64,000 bases of DNA from Manduca sexta (Eukaryota > Arthropoda > Insecta > Lepidoptera > Sphingidae): positions 1,116,001-1,180,000 of the forward strand of contig NC_051117.1 of the NCBI RefSeq assembly GCF_014839805.1. The letters are read 5' to 3'. The translations under genes were made by a program, and so were the position numbers. A model generated the notes under the pieces. The model was given only the letters and a program-made list of their open reading frames with translations, was not told the DNA's origin and ran no database searches. This document shows, in pieces, positions 1-11,595 of this stretch. How positions within the stretch are numbered: position 1 is the first letter of the stretch; the number at the start of each line of letters is the position of its first letter.

Positions 1-540
1 CGATTTTTTAATTACCCCATAACTTAATATCCGTGGAGAAACGACTTTAATTAACTTCGTTACTGTTACAAAACATTTAGATAGTCCATTTAGATAACAG
101 TTTTAGGTGGTTTAAAAGTTTTGACCGAATATTTTTTCCGATTCTAACTAAGTTATTCGTTATTTTCAGAACTTTATTTAATCATAGCATAGTCTCCAAT
201 TTGTTATAAGAATTTATTTTAATATATTTACGTTATACTTTATAAAAAAAAAGATAGACTGGGTTGTGTGTGCCCATGTTTGAGGCTTATTTCTATGACA
301 ATATTGGGCACAAAATATAATCCTAACTTGTCACTAGAAGTAGCAGGTCTGACAATTTATCGTAGTTCCTACAGCTACAACATGGATTTACATTACAAGT
401 TGTAAGGTATCGGAACCTTTGAAACCATAAATAATTTTAAAATCTTGATATAATCGTTTCATGAGAAATATAAAGCAAAACTTTTGATTAAATTGCAATA
501 GATCACTACATGTTTATAAAAAGTAACTGTCCTTACCAAA
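1..540. other. AT-rich stretch, no gene seen
   Basis: Unique-looking AT-rich DNA. No long open frame, no RNA gene and no terminal inverted repeats were seen. Confidence 0.5.
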
Positions 541-622
541 TTTAATAAAAATCCGTTCAGTAGCTTATGAAAAAATCAATAACATACAAACAGAAAAGGA
601 GACTTTGTTTGTAACGTGTATA
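541..622 (+). repeat. Repeat-D fragment, 3' part
   Basis: Matches the distal part of repeat-D: 'aaaatccgttcagtag' followed by 'aataacatacaaacagaaaa' and a 'gactttgtttgtaa' end. The same order of motifs appears in the copies at 10.5 kb (minus) and 24.0 kb (plus). The 5' end of the family ('actagcttttgcccg') is absent, so this is a truncated, diverged copy. Position and strand come from comparison within this window. Confidence 0.55.
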
Positions 623-890
623 GATAATAAAATAAGTAATAGTATGTTTTATGCATGCCAATATAAAAAACAATACCAAAAGCATAGGTAGTGGGGCTTG
701 TAAGGAACCGGGCATTCTTCGATCACACTACCTAACCATTAAGTTAGTCGGTATCACAAACTTGCTTTAATCTTAAAGAAATTGCTTTGGTCTTAAAGCG
801 GCAAGACTGAAATTTGTTACTGGTAGTTCGTAAAATTTTGTCAGAATTAGTTGGTTTACAATATAAAATTAAATACTTAAGTACTTAAGA

Positions 891-1155
891 CTGCCTCGGT
901 GGCGTAGTTGTATTGCATGTCCGGTACAATAGCGCTCTGAGGTCCTGGGTTCGAATCCCGGGTCGGGCAAAGTGATATTTGGGTTTTTCTGCTCAGTATC
1001 AGCCCGGAGTCTGGAATTTGTAACCGATATGGCGATAGGCCCGCCCCCTATCACATCATGGGACGGAACATACTTGGCGAAAAGTGGGTGCCCTAGTTGC
1101 GCCTCTGCATACCCCTTCGGGGATAAATGCGTGATATTATGTATGTATATTATGT
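891..1155 (+). mobile_element. SINE-A copy 1, tRNA-derived, near full length
   Basis: The head is tRNA-like: an A-box-like 'tggcgtagttg' and a consensus B box 'ggttcgaatcc' form an internal RNA polymerase III promoter. The body carries 'gcccggagtctggaatttg', 'tcacatcatgggacggaa' and 'accccttcggggataaa', and it ends in a short gtatgta-type tail. The flanks 'ttaagact' and 'ttaagtct' may be a diverged target-site duplication. It closely resembles the copy at 3479-3747 on the other strand. SINEs move with reverse transcriptase supplied by a LINE and encode no protein, so open frames across the element are not genes. Confidence 0.88.
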
Positions 1156-2083
1156 TAAGTCTCAAAGCATTCGCTTAAATAAAGTAATTTATGCTTAGAT
1201 TCTTTGATTATTTACATTAAAACATCGATGTTTTATCGACAAATACACAGCTACAACACTATCAACGTACATGTTAACTAATATCACGCGTTTCCATTGT
1301 ACGTAACAGCACGTTTGTGAATGAACACTTTTACAAACTAACTAGGTGATGCGGTTCGACCGCGTGATAAGCATTTCTCGTTACAAAAGTCCCTCAAACA
1401 CTGTTATGATTTAATTAGTAATTAACTCATTATAATATATATGATTATATTTATAGGCGGACGTAATGCCAAAAGTATTTTTTACCAATTTGACCTTGGT
1501 GTAGAGATAAATAAGGTGCAACTACAAAGGGAGAGCCGCGAGATAAATAATTTTACTAAACAGTATACTTGAGTGTGAAACGTAAAGTTCTGGAATCGAT
1601 TCCCAAGTAATGAAATATCTGATCCGATTAAAAATGTATGATGTTGATTATGTTATAGATATTTATAAAACATATTATAGAAAAAAATAAACATTTTCTA
1701 CAATATCTTAACTTTGGTAGTTTTTTTTAAATGGGGATATTGTATTATTAATTATACAAAAAAAAAAGTTACTAAAATTGTTGGTTCCATACATCTCCTG
1801 AAGCATTACAATATTAATTTGCCATCAACCAATAATCATTTTGGTACTTGCAAATATTCAAAAGGACCAACAAAATTTTTTTTTCCACAAATTATTTTAT
1901 TTATTTATTTTTTTTATTTAAACTTTATATACAGTAAATGTATACAGATGGACTTAATGCCTGAGGCATTTTCCAACAGTCAACCTTTGGGTGATGCAGA
2001 GATGAGACAATGTGGGTGTAGGTATATAAAAATAAATAAGACAATACATATATTATATAAAGACAATACATATATTATTAAGA
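1156..2083. other. AT-rich stretch, no gene seen
   Basis: AT-rich DNA with several homopolymer runs. The open frame at 1714-2094 runs through poly(A) and poly(T) tracts and continues into the next SINE, so I do not treat it as coding. Confidence 0.5.
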
Positions 2084-2412
2084 AGCGGCGATAGCCTAGT
2101 TGGGTGTGGAACGGACTGCCAAGACGAATGTCCGCAGGTTCAAATCCTAAGGCCACACACCTCTGACTTTTCTAAAAAATCATGTGTGTATTCTTTGTGA
2201 ATTTATTGTTCGCTTTAACGGTGAAGGAAAACATCGTGAGGAAACCTGCACATCTGAGAAGTCCTCTATAGGAATTTCGAAGGTGTGTGAAGTCTACCAA
2301 TCCGCACTAGGCCAGCGTGGTGGACTAAGGCCTAAACCCTCTCAGTAGTAGAGGACGCCCGTGCTCAGCAGTGGGCAAGTATATAATACAGGGCTGATAT
2401 TATTATTATTAT
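2084..2412 (+). mobile_element. SINE-B copy 1, tRNA-derived, full length
   Basis: Second SINE family. The tRNA-like head has an A box 'tagcctagttgg' and a B box 'ggttcaaatcc'. The body contains 'aaacatcgtgaggaaacctg', 'ccaatccgcactaggcca' and 'gtggactaaggcctaaac', then 'cagcagtggg', and the tail is an (ATT)n run. Other copies lie near 5.0, 20.2, 24.3 and 30.8 kb, with a small remnant at 49.1 kb. This is a non-coding Pol III retroposon mobilised by a LINE. I recall the family from lepidopteran genomes, but the assignment here rests on its tRNA-like head, simple tail and repetition in the window. Confidence 0.9.
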
Positions 2413-3468
2413 ATTATATAAAACAAACATTCTACTTAAATACAGATATACTTATACTATAAAATATATACTTAATATAAAAAAATATCCGTAAATCTTT
2501 GCATATTGCCGCCGTAACTCGTGCGCCGAAAATGTATATCGGGAGAAGGTTTTAACCGAAGAACTTCCTACATTTATGATAGACTTCATCAAACAAAAAG
2601 TAACATTCATCCATAAAAATAAGCATTAGGGGAAACTTAATTTTGTCGTACACTTCACACCTAAATTACTGCATGACTACCCGAAGAAGAAAGCCAGAAT
2701 GAAACTCCGGGCTTACTTTTTAGCATTAAAAGAATAAAAAGTATCTTTCTTAACCGGTAACAACACCATTCTAATCTAACAGCGAAAACCTATGTAAAGC
2801 AATTAATTAACTAAATTACGCCTTTGTCACGCAATGCTATGTCGCGCCCAGGAAGTGGCCAATTGTGGGACGACTGCGTTTCCTACAAATGTGTACATTT
2901 CCGCTTCATTAGACTGTATTTGCATAGTTTGTAAAGTGTATTATAATAAGGGCCTATTCATGTAAGCTTCTTGAATGCGAGAGCCCAACTGGATAGTTAC
3001 CGTAATGTCTATTCCCGCCACCAAGCAGGATTTAGGTAAGTTTCATTTCATGTGATGGGTAATGTATATTTGAATAATTCTATATCATGGGTGGTAGTGC
3101 TTCTAATATTGGGAGGTCGTCCCGTCTTATCATTACCCGGGCAGCTTCCTTGCCTTGTAAAGTAGTTGTATAAAGAAATAACTAGTTATATGAGACTTTA
3201 ATTCGAGGAAAACTCACGCGTGAAATCGTGCACATAATGTAGAAAAATTCTAGATATGTTCTCCATTCACGATGTAAAAAAGCTAAAAGTAATATGCAAA
3301 TACGTTTATTTATAAGTTTGTATAAATAGAATGCATTTGTGAGTAAATATTATTCTTTACTTTCAAACTGATGACGGTGGCGTGCCTTTATAAAACTCAC
3401 GTGAATAAAACATTCGTAATAAAGACAGTTAATATAAATACCGTGTATTATTGTTATGTAATTTTTAA
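2413..3468. other. No gene seen
   Basis: No supportable coding region, splice pair or repeat recognised. The GC level rises locally around 2820-2880 and 3110-3150 without an identifiable feature. Confidence 0.45.
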
Positions 3469-3478
3469 TGTGTAATTT

Positions 3479-3747
3479 ACATAATAACATACATAACATC
3501 ACGCATTTTATCCCCGAAGGGGTATGCAGAGGCGCAACTAGGGCACCCACTTCTCGCCAAGTATGTTCCGTCCCATGATGTGATAGGGGGCGAGCCTATC
3601 ACCATATCGGGCACAAATTCCAGACTCCGGACTGATACTGAGCAGAAAAACCCAAATATCACTTTGCCCGACCCGGGATTCGAACCCAGGACCTCAGAGC
3701 GCTATTGTACCGGACGTGCAATACAACTACGCCACCGAGGCAGTCAT
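3479..3747 (-). mobile_element. SINE-A copy 2 with intact target-site duplication
   Basis: Reverse-strand copy of SINE-A. It is bounded by a perfect 10-bp direct repeat 'tgtgtaattt' at 3469-3478 and 3748-3757, the target-site duplication expected from LINE-mediated insertion, which fixes both ends. The internal B box (reverse complement of 'ggttcgaatcc') is intact. The intact duplication and similarity to copy 1 argue for a fairly recent insertion. Small open frames on both strands here belong to the SINE. Confidence 0.93.
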
Positions 3748-3870
3748 TGTGTAATTTTGTATTATAAAATTACTTTTAAAATGTTGATAGCAATTTTATG
3801 GTTCATGTGATATATTTTCGTAATATACGTACAAAGTAAATTAAAAAAATTAATAACAATTTATATTGTA

Positions 3871-4095
3871 AACTAGCTTTTGCCCGTGACTCTGTTCGCG
3901 TGAAAAAAATTCGGGTTAAAAGTCTCCCTTTATATTTTTTCGCGAAAAAAGTAACCTATAGCAGTTAAGAGTAATGTAGCTTTCTATTAGTCAAAAAAAA
4001 ATCCAAAATGAGTTTAGCAGTTCCCGAAATAAGAACGTTAAAAAACTGTTTAGCTTATACAATATGAACAGATGTACATACAGATTCGATAACGT
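3871..4095 (+). repeat. Repeat-D copy, 5' part present
   Basis: Begins 'aactagcttttgcccg' and continues with 'ttcgcgtgaaaaaaattcgg', a 'cctatagcagttaagag' block and 'gcagttcccgaaataag'. This is the widespread insect repeat whose consensus starts actagcttttgcccgcggcttcgcccgcg. Other copies here are at 6.1, 10.5, 23.1, 24.0, 25.2, 31.9 and 38.4 kb. It encodes nothing I can recognise. The superfamily is uncertain; the fixed 5' motif and variable body suggest a retroposon-like element. Confidence 0.65.
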
Positions 4096-5001
4096 ATACC
4101 CAATGTGATATTATATTTATAGTATATTTTTGTATTTATAATTCCAACTTATTGGCTAGTCAACCATTAGTACAGTTATAAGAAACTGTGTAACAACCCA
4201 TAGACTTCTTTATTGTATTCAAAAATAAATAATAAACAGTAGCTCAAACGAAAATATTTGCTATCTAATAAACATTTTAACAATTCACTCTAAGACCCTC
4301 ACGAAATCCGACATACCAAAACCATATTACAAATTGTCAGCATTAATTATGTATCTGGAATTATAATGTAGGAAATAAAAGTTTTAATTTCAGTTCCAAT
4401 AACTGTAGACGAGTTTTGAAATGTTTGCGACAACCGAGGTTCGCAGAGCAGCTAGATAGAACAACGAATTGAACAATTAAGTTTGTAATTAAAACAGATG
4501 AAGCAAAAATGTTTTACTCTGCTAGATATTTATTTATTTATACATATATTATAACACCATAACAGTTGATACTAATGCAATATTATACAGATTTAATCTT
4601 AACAATTGATTTCAATACATATATGAGCCATTTCTGTGAATTTTGACAGGTTACATATAAATATATCCAAGTTCTGGGATATAGTATTAAGCAATCGTAT
4701 GGCCCGTGACAAGGGCGCAAAACGTAGTACATTTATTCGCGGTGTTTGAAGGCGGAACAGTGGTAGGTGGCGCCGGTTATAATTAACATAAAAAACATCC
4801 AATTTAGGAAGTCGTTTGGTTATAATTTTTTCTTGAAGTACGCATAGATTTATAGCTCCGGTATATCGGTAAATTTTTAGGCACCGAGGATATTGTATCA
4901 GATAATGTGTATGAATAATAAATGTATCGTTCATAAATTGTTAAAATCAACATTCGACGAACAGTTGTTTAAACTAATAAATTAAGTTGTAGTAATTCTT
5001 A
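4096..5001. other. No gene seen
   Basis: AT-rich. A 111-codon minus-strand open frame (4599-4934) shows no motif that I recognise and is probably chance. Confidence 0.45.
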
Positions 5002-5290
5002 GTTTCGGCGATAGGTTAGTTGGAAGCTGAACGGACTGCCGAGGCGAATGTCCACAGATTCAAATCCTAAGGGCACGCACCTCTGACTTTTCTAAAGTTA
5101 TATGTATTTTTAGTGTATTATCGCTTGTTTTAAAAAGAAATTGAGAAGTTCTCTATAACAATTTTGAGGGTATGTAAATCCGAATCTGCCAATCCACACT
5201 AAGCCACTGTGGAGGCCTAACCATCTCAGTAGCAGAGAAAACCTGTGCCCAGCAGTGAGACAGTACATAAAACAGAGCTGATATAATTTA
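5002..5290 (+). mobile_element. SINE-B copy 2, diverged
   Basis: Carries the SINE-B head ('cggcgataggttagttgg', 'acggactgccgaggcgaatg', 'attcaaatcctaagg') and the distal 'ccacactaagccactgtgg ... cagcagtgagacagtac' block. A segment equivalent to 'aaacatcgtgaggaaacctg' is deleted. More diverged than the copies at 2.1 and 24.3 kb. Confidence 0.82.
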
Positions 5291-6131
5291 CTACTATCTT
5301 TGTTAGTTTCAGAAAAACTGTATAAAAATATCATACGCTCCTCGTCTCTTCCTAATTATTTTGTCCGACTTATCAATTTGACTTACGTCCTGATATTTTC
5401 CATGATGACATCACATCGCAACACCCTCACGACCCACTAAATCATAAACCATACGCGAGTTTACGATTAGTATCGAATATTCGTCGCCAGTGAAGGTTTA
5501 TGAAACGGAAATATTTTGATGATCTCTATCCCCTCGTAAACTGCGTCCAATACTCAATTTGCAGTCACGTGAATTAATAAATTACTTTTCATTTAGAAAT
5601 GTGTGACAGACGAGTGTCACCTGATAGTAAGTCATTTTGAAGAATATCTGCAATGCTAGAGGTATTGTTGCGTCGGCTGCTTTTATAACAATATTGATCT
5701 TAGCTATTGCTATATTGGTTAATGGATTGATCAAATAGTTATTAAGACTATAAAAGTGGGGGCGGTTCTATCTCCATTTTTGTATTATAATTGAGTTTTT
5801 TTCATCAAATTGGAATTTTTAATTTATTCCTGATTTGGCTATAGTCCCGTCCTCTATTACATCATTAGTTCAGCATGCATGAACTGTACTTACCCCTTTG
5901 ATGCTGCAGGCTCGTCTTTCGTTGTTTCTAATTAAATGCAAAGACTTGTTCGGAGGCTGTTAGCTTGAAACTTTACAGCTGCTGGTGGCTTAATTTTCGA
6001 GTGTTCGTGTGTTTAGTTACTGCGGAGTGTGTTTTAGGACTTCGACTTAGGTCTTTCCTCGGATGTGGGAAGGATACGCTCAGTCGGAACGAACGTTATA
6101 AAATGTATATGAAAAGCAATTTGTATATAAA

Positions 6132-6240
6132 TCTAGCTTTAGTTCTCGAGTGAGCCCGTGTTATAAAGTTTTTCGGGATAAAAAGTAGCTACGTCCTAGC
6201 CAGGGTCTCAAACTAGCTCCAAATTTCGTCGAATACGTGT
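6132..6240 (+). repeat. Repeat-D fragment, diverged
   Basis: Shows 'tctagctttagttctcgagt' followed by 'tttcgggataaaaagtagc' and 'cagggtctcaaactagctcc', the order of motifs seen in better repeat-D copies. Heavily mutated and truncated. Confidence 0.55.
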
Positions 6241-6376
6241 AGTGTGTGTACTTAGTATGTAAGCTATGTAACGTATTGTATTAAGTTAGTATTATGAGTG
6301 CAGTCAAATAAAGAACCTAAAACAATCAACACGTCTCAATATATATTCATACTTCATTATATGGCGACCCTGCAAC
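6241..6376 (+). mobile_element. Possible LTR end plus primer-binding-site relic
   Basis: An AATAAA at 6307-6312 is followed about 50 bp later by 'atggcgaccctgcaac'. A polyadenylation signal shortly before a tggcgac-type primer-binding site is the layout at the inner edge of many insect LTR retrotransposon 5' LTRs. No gag or pol sequence follows, and I did not find a second LTR. A TCAGTC initiator-like motif at 6080-6085 would fit an LTR promoter. This is inference from a short pattern; the stretch could simply be unique DNA. Confidence 0.28.
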
Positions 6377-7680
6377 TTTATTGGTTAAGCTATAAAAGCG
6401 TAATAGACAGACGGAATTACTTTTGCATCTATATGCATGGAAGTATTGTTCTATGATAGTTAACTTGAAGAAATATAATTCTATTGATGGATGTCACTCA
6501 TCTTTTTGCATCCACGTCTCTGTAGGGAAGACAGCCTTATCCTAAAGAATTCTAAAAGCAGATTTCAAATCATTGAATCTAGTTCTTGATATTACAGTGC
6601 TCAACATCATCAACAGCACTTTGGACATCAATGTCTTGAACCAAGAGAAAAGACCATGCAATATATATTTAATAGCACTACCATCAAACTAAAGGTACTG
6701 TATTGGTATTCTGGCTTGATGTTGACTACGAAAATTTTCTATCTCCGTGCACAACTAGACCTATATTCACTGCAAACTAAACCTGCGCTATCTTGACTTG
6801 AAAAACAGTAACCAACTCGAAGAAAATCTTACACGTAAATCAAATAGCGAAATAAACACGAAGTTTCCAGTTTCCAGTCTTCAGACACATCCGACGTCTG
6901 TGTTTAAATACAAGTAACCCAGTTCCAAGATGTAGCTTTCAGATGTGAATGGTCGGCACCAATTACGCAACAGCTTGGCATATTGATGTCTTTTGGATGG
7001 GCAATCGTGTGCCGTTTGTCTTCGTGTATTTAATGTTGCTTTTTGCTTGAGAGGAAAATTGTTCTATGCGATTCTGTTTTTATAAGCTAGGCAGCATGTA
7101 AATGTTGATCTTAAGCGATAAGGCATTGGGCGTTGTCAACTTTAAAGGAGAGGAATAATGAATTATGATGATCAGCTATATTATCGTACTCTGGATATTT
7201 CATTTATCATATCCCTAGGTGGTCGGAGCTTCGTCTGCGTGGAAACCATTTTCTGATACAAGTCCCAAAATCACTGCAGCGATCCATACCACCATCTGTA
7301 CACCAGCGCCATCTATTTAAAAAATCAGATTAAAATGTTTAAATATATTTCAAGAAAGTAAATTGCTGGAATAAAATGTAGCCTATATGTTAATCCACAA
7401 TATTGTCAAAGCGTGCGTCAAATTTCCTCCAAAACCGTTCAATGTTTTAGAGATACCATTAGACAACACATACAATACATTTTTTTACAAAGCTATTATA
7501 AAATATATAACGGCGTATGCTTATCTTTTGAAGGTATCTACAGCTTACATAGGAAATTTATAGATCTACATTAAAAAGTAATATGATTTTATATTATTAA
7601 TATTTTATAGACAAAAGTTATGAGTTGAGCATTTATGTACCTATATCCAGAACACACACGCACATTATGGTATTTATGGT
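6377..7680. other. No gene seen
   Basis: AT-rich. 'tgaattatgatgatcagcta' near 7160 resembles the (GAT)n tails of retroposons elsewhere in the window but is too short to assign. Confidence 0.4.
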
Positions 7681-7689
7681 ACTTTTTTA

Positions 7690-8217
7690 TAAATTACTGA
7701 TTTAATTTTTTTCTTAAAAGCAAAAACTTATCAAAGAAGATGTCCACGTCACTGAACTTCGGCAAATAATTATAAGCTCTTATCATCCTATTTATGGGTG
7801 AGAGACGGTCTAAATTAGTTCGATAAGGTTTTTCTTTAAATAATTTATAAACTGAGGATCTCGGTAAATGCCTTGGAGTAGAAATATTAACCTTAGAGAG
7901 GAGCTGGGGACAATCTATGTGTGACTTTAAAACCTTATATAAGAAAACCAGGTCCAAATACTTTCTGCGAGCCGAGAGCGTTTGCATCTTATAAAAGTTA
8001 AGACTTTTTTGTATGATGTCAAAAAACCTTGACGATATGATAAATAGGAAAGAAATTTTTTTTGAATCATTTCAATTCTATTTATATGAATCTCGTAATA
8101 AGAAGACCAAACTTGATAACAGTATTCCAGTGTACTCCTTACCAGCGTATTATACAGAAGTATTTGAGTAGACTTGTGTTTAAATTTACTAGAATTTCTC
8201 AAAATTTGTTTTTGCAT
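7690..8217 (-). pseudogene. Decayed C-terminus of a non-LTR retrotransposon reverse-transcriptase ORF
   Basis: Two overlapping minus-strand frames (8217 to 7927, then 7987 to 7694) read as the C-terminal tail of a LINE ORF2, downstream of the polymerase fingers and palm. The first includes 'LEYCYQVWSSYY' and 'IEMIQKKFLSYLSY'; the second includes 'LDLVFLYKVLKSHIDCPQLL' and ends shortly after 'FFDKFLLLRKKLNQ'. This pattern (LEYCxxVW, IExIQKKFL, then a DLxFLYKxL helix) is familiar from Jockey/CR1-like LINE proteins. A frameshift near 7985-8030 joins the two. The catalytic YADD-type palm motif and the endonuclease lie upstream and are missing, as expected of a 5'-truncated copy. It cannot make an active enzyme. 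Confidence 0.8.
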
Positions 8218-8325
8218 TTACTTCTAAGCTATATCATAACATTGTTACAAACTCGTATTGGTAAGAAGTAACAACAGTAAAAATAGAACGTCCAACTGCA
8301 AGGTAGACTATCGAATTGATAAAGA

Positions 8326-8436
8326 AGGAACACGCTGCAGGCCCCTTTGGCCAGGTCCGTCTGGTAATCTTTAAGGGGAAATCTATGTCCAGCAGTGGTC
8401 TTTATGTGCCCGGTGATGATGACGAAGAATTAAAAA
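8326..8436 (+). mobile_element. LINE-like 3' tail ending in GAT repeats
   Basis: 'aaggaacacgctgcaggccc' leads to 'tctatgtccagcagtggtc' and a GATGATGACGA run. 'atgtccagcagtgg' followed by a (GAT)n tail is, from memory, a common 3' end of RTE-like retroposons in Lepidoptera. Only the 3' end is present. The open frame at 8316-8660 passes through it and is not supported as a gene. Confidence 0.5.
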
Positions 8437-10470
8437 ATAAGCAAGCTAAGTCAGTAGGTATATACTTAATACCTTATGAAACGCAACTGCACGCTGCAAC
8501 ACGTAACGTCTTTATTCCGAATTCTTTGTATGGAAATTACTTAAAACGGACATTTACTTATTGCTTTTCTGAATATCAAACGTTCATATTATCACATAGT
8601 TTACATAGTCAAATAATGATTGAATATCGATATTTAAATTATATTTCCACCAGTTTATAACCATTTTAGGCGCTGTTATTATTAGATAAAGATAATATTA
8701 TCTTTACATTTTGGACGGTATTCTAAAGCTAATTAACAGAAATGGAGGTTGCTATATATAACTTTATATAAATAGATCAATTTATTGAGCAGAGTTTTGT
8801 TAAAATATGATTGAATACGATTTGGTAATATTCTAGTGATTATCCAAAAGATTCATTCATTTCTTTATGATTAATTTCTGGACTTGAATGAAAAATAAGT
8901 CGTTCAAGATAAAAAATCTGTGACCCAAAAAATACGTAATTAGAGTAACAAAAAGTAGTATTTAATCGTGATTGATTGAAATGAGATGATGCCATCTCTC
9001 AATTTACAGTATCACTCAATGAATAAAGGAAGTAATGAAATGTAAGGTATCACTAAATAATTATTGCAAGGTTTCCTTTTTTTATTTTATTAGAAAATAA
9101 ATACTATACCTATGGAATTTACAAATTAAAAATAATTCGAACAGTCCTCAACACAGTAAGTAAGTGAGTACCTACACACTAGTAATACTGACTCAGTATG
9201 AATAGCTAACAAATAAAAAAAGGTTTTTCGCATCAATATCAACTTTAAAATTACTTCGCGGCAAACCTATCTTAGCTGCCATTATTCAAACGAAAAAGCA
9301 ACCTTATGTAAGTTAGACTAAAAAGATGCAAAGCTCCGTGTTACATAACACCGCGTAAGAAGCTTAACAAAAAAATCCGTTGTCGACAATAAGTAAATCA
9401 ACAATTTAGCGAGTCATACGCGTCAGGCTGAGTGTATTGACAGTTACCACCTCCCTTCCCCTTCGCCTCCGGAGAGGGAACGGTCGGCGTCAACATGACG
9501 CCCAGCGGGGCTGCAGTGCAAGGACTCTTCCGGAAATCCTCGGAATTTTACGTGAGGCTTGGAAAAAAATTTACATTTTTGCTCTGAATAGTTGGTACAT
9601 ATAAAAATGTATATTAAATTGAAAACTTACTGATTAATTACTTGCATACTGTCGGTAGCTCACGCACAAACAGGTGGGGAAATACGTATGCTGGTTAATG
9701 TAAGATTTATTGATGTGTTCGTAAATATTTTGAATATAAAACGTGTGAATAAGCGTTGATGTACGCGCAAACTTCCCGTTATTTCTCTAGCGGTTTCAAA
9801 TGATTTGCCTCTCTTTGTCTCGTTATAGCCAAATGTATGTTGTAAATATTTAGAATAAAAAATCACCGGGTAAATATCACGCGGCGAATTCGCGGAATTT
9901 TGATACGCAACCGGCGTGATTCAATCAAATACGAAATACAAAAGAATTTGTTATATTTCAGATCCAGCTACAACCGGTAATATTCTGGGAATTTTGTTTG
10001 CTTGGGGAATGTGTACATTTTTTGGCTATTGATATTCGATACGCATATATCATGAGGTATTCCAAATTGGTGTATACTGTCAATTTTACTTGGTCTCAAA
10101 TACTTATCTTGTAAAGACTTGCATTTTTTATTTAAGCGAATTCGCATTACGAACGGATCAAATTCGAAATTTAAAAAATTACATCAACCAAGAAAAACAA
10201 ATTCAATTAGTTCCTATAAATTTATTAAGTTTTATTCTTTCACAATTTACAAGACATTGAATATAGTTCAGAATATATTTTCCAATAGAAACATAATTAT
10301 TACAAGGCAACACCGACCTTGGCACACTCATCCCCTTCTAAGCAATGACCTAAGATCTCCATTAAGGGAAGATATAAATCCTTGACTTAATATGTGTTGG
10401 AATTGGATTGCACGTTCAGTACACGAGTATAACGTTTTATATAACTAATGTACGATTTTTAATAATAAAC
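8437..10470. other. Mostly AT-rich, one GC-rich patch at 9.43-9.56 kb
   Basis: No gene recognised. A perfect 18-bp palindrome 'aaagataatattatcttt' sits at 8688-8705. The patch at about 9430-9560 ('cttcgcctccggagaggg', 'catgacgcccagcggggctg') is clearly more GC-rich than its surroundings and could be a small exon or regulatory element, but no frame or splice pair stands out. Confidence 0.4.
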
Positions 10471-10681
10471 ATATTATAAAACAAAGTCGCCTTTTCTGTC
10501 TGTCTGTATGTTATCGATTTTCTCAAAATCAACTGAACGGTTTTTTATGAAATTTGGTATGGAGATAGTTTAAGATCCTGGGAAGGTTATAGGATACTTT
10601 CCATCCCGGGAAAATATATAGTGGGACTTTTATACCGGAAAATTTCCTCAGGCGAGCCAAGCTGCGAGCAAAAGCTAGTAA
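10471..10681 (-). repeat. Repeat-D copy, well preserved
   Basis: In reverse orientation: starts (minus) 'actagcttttgctcgcagct' and ends with 'acatacagacagacagaaaa' and 'ggcgactttgttttataata'. Internal blocks include 'tcccgggatggaaagtatcc' and 'ttcccaggatcttaaacta'. This is one of the best-preserved copies and helps define the family's two ends. Confidence 0.75.
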
Positions 10682-11453
10682 TAATCATACAGAATACAAG
10701 GACATTTAGTAACATGTATTTATATTCTACATAGTTCCTAACATTCACTCATTCACAACATAATGGTTTTCTTTTTATCTGTCATAAATGAGGTCAACCT
10801 AATTTTACATAAACTTAAATCTGAACGAATACCCAAATTATCCTTAAGTACAATCTGCTTCATTTTCTATTTAGTTTTAACAAAAAACCAAACTCAACAT
10901 ACCCTAATAAATACAGAAATTTTTACCACGCGTTTAAAGCCACTGAAAAAGAATAGCTATTTTAATAAGGGGAATCAAAGATTTTTGCTGGCAACACAGC
11001 TCTTTTAATAGGGTCAATGTGAAACGTCATGACGTAACTAGAAATGGAAAAACGATGTTTATAGACAATTCATAATTATTTGAGTTGAATAAGACTGATC
11101 TATCTAGACCAATGTTGTAATTTAAATATATTAATGCGGGCGGGATGTCGCCATGTTTGATTTGTTTTTGAATTAGGCGGGCGTTACGTTTGTAAGTTTC
11201 TCTTAGTTGCTTGCGTAAGTATGTAAATTATGGGAAATACATAGGTTAAATGTAATTGTGAGCAGGTTTTATTTAAATTAAATATTTGGGAAATATAAAC
11301 AACAATTAGAATTAAATATAAAACATAAGTATTTCACTAAAAAGGTTTTTTTAGGTTTAGGAGGTTGTTACTTTATGAAGATGAAATGAACATTTTAGAT
11401 CATTGATTTGTCTGTCCGCAAACAACGCAAGCCTTTATCGCCGAAAAGTTAGG
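10682..11453. other. No gene seen
   Basis: AT-rich. An 81-codon open frame at 10763-11008 carries no recognisable motif. Confidence 0.4.
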
Positions 11454-11595
11454 TAGTGGCAAAGGGCCCATATAAATTCCTACCGGGTTCCCTTTGGTAA
11501 TTTATGTAAAATCTAAATATCTTTAGAACGATTTGTAGACCGCTTTAATGCATATTAGTATTTAATCTTTCGTAAATTTTCCCTCTTCGCCATTG
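11454..11595. mobile_element. hAT-type MITE, family E copy 1
   Basis: About 140 bp bounded by imperfect inverted ends, 'agtggcaaaggg' on the left and 'ccctcttcgccatt' on the right. Internal blocks 'tttatgtaaaatct', 'agaacgatttg' and 'cagaccg/tagaccg' are shared with the copy at 29202-29365 and with the split copy at 13919-14370. A cagtggcg-like terminus fits non-autonomous hAT elements. No coding capacity. Confidence 0.6.

Noticed and set aside
891..970. Possible tRNA gene (A and B boxes, tRNA-like fold)
   Set aside because: The same head continues into a SINE body shared by several copies; the acceptor stem is imperfect and no usable anticodon arm could be assigned.
1714..2094. 126-codon plus-strand open frame
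   Set aside because: It runs through poly(A) and poly(T) tracts and its end overlaps a SINE; the composition is dominated by AT homopolymers.
8316..8660. 114-codon plus-strand open frame
   Set aside because: Its start lies in a retroposon 3' tail and no domain is recognisable.
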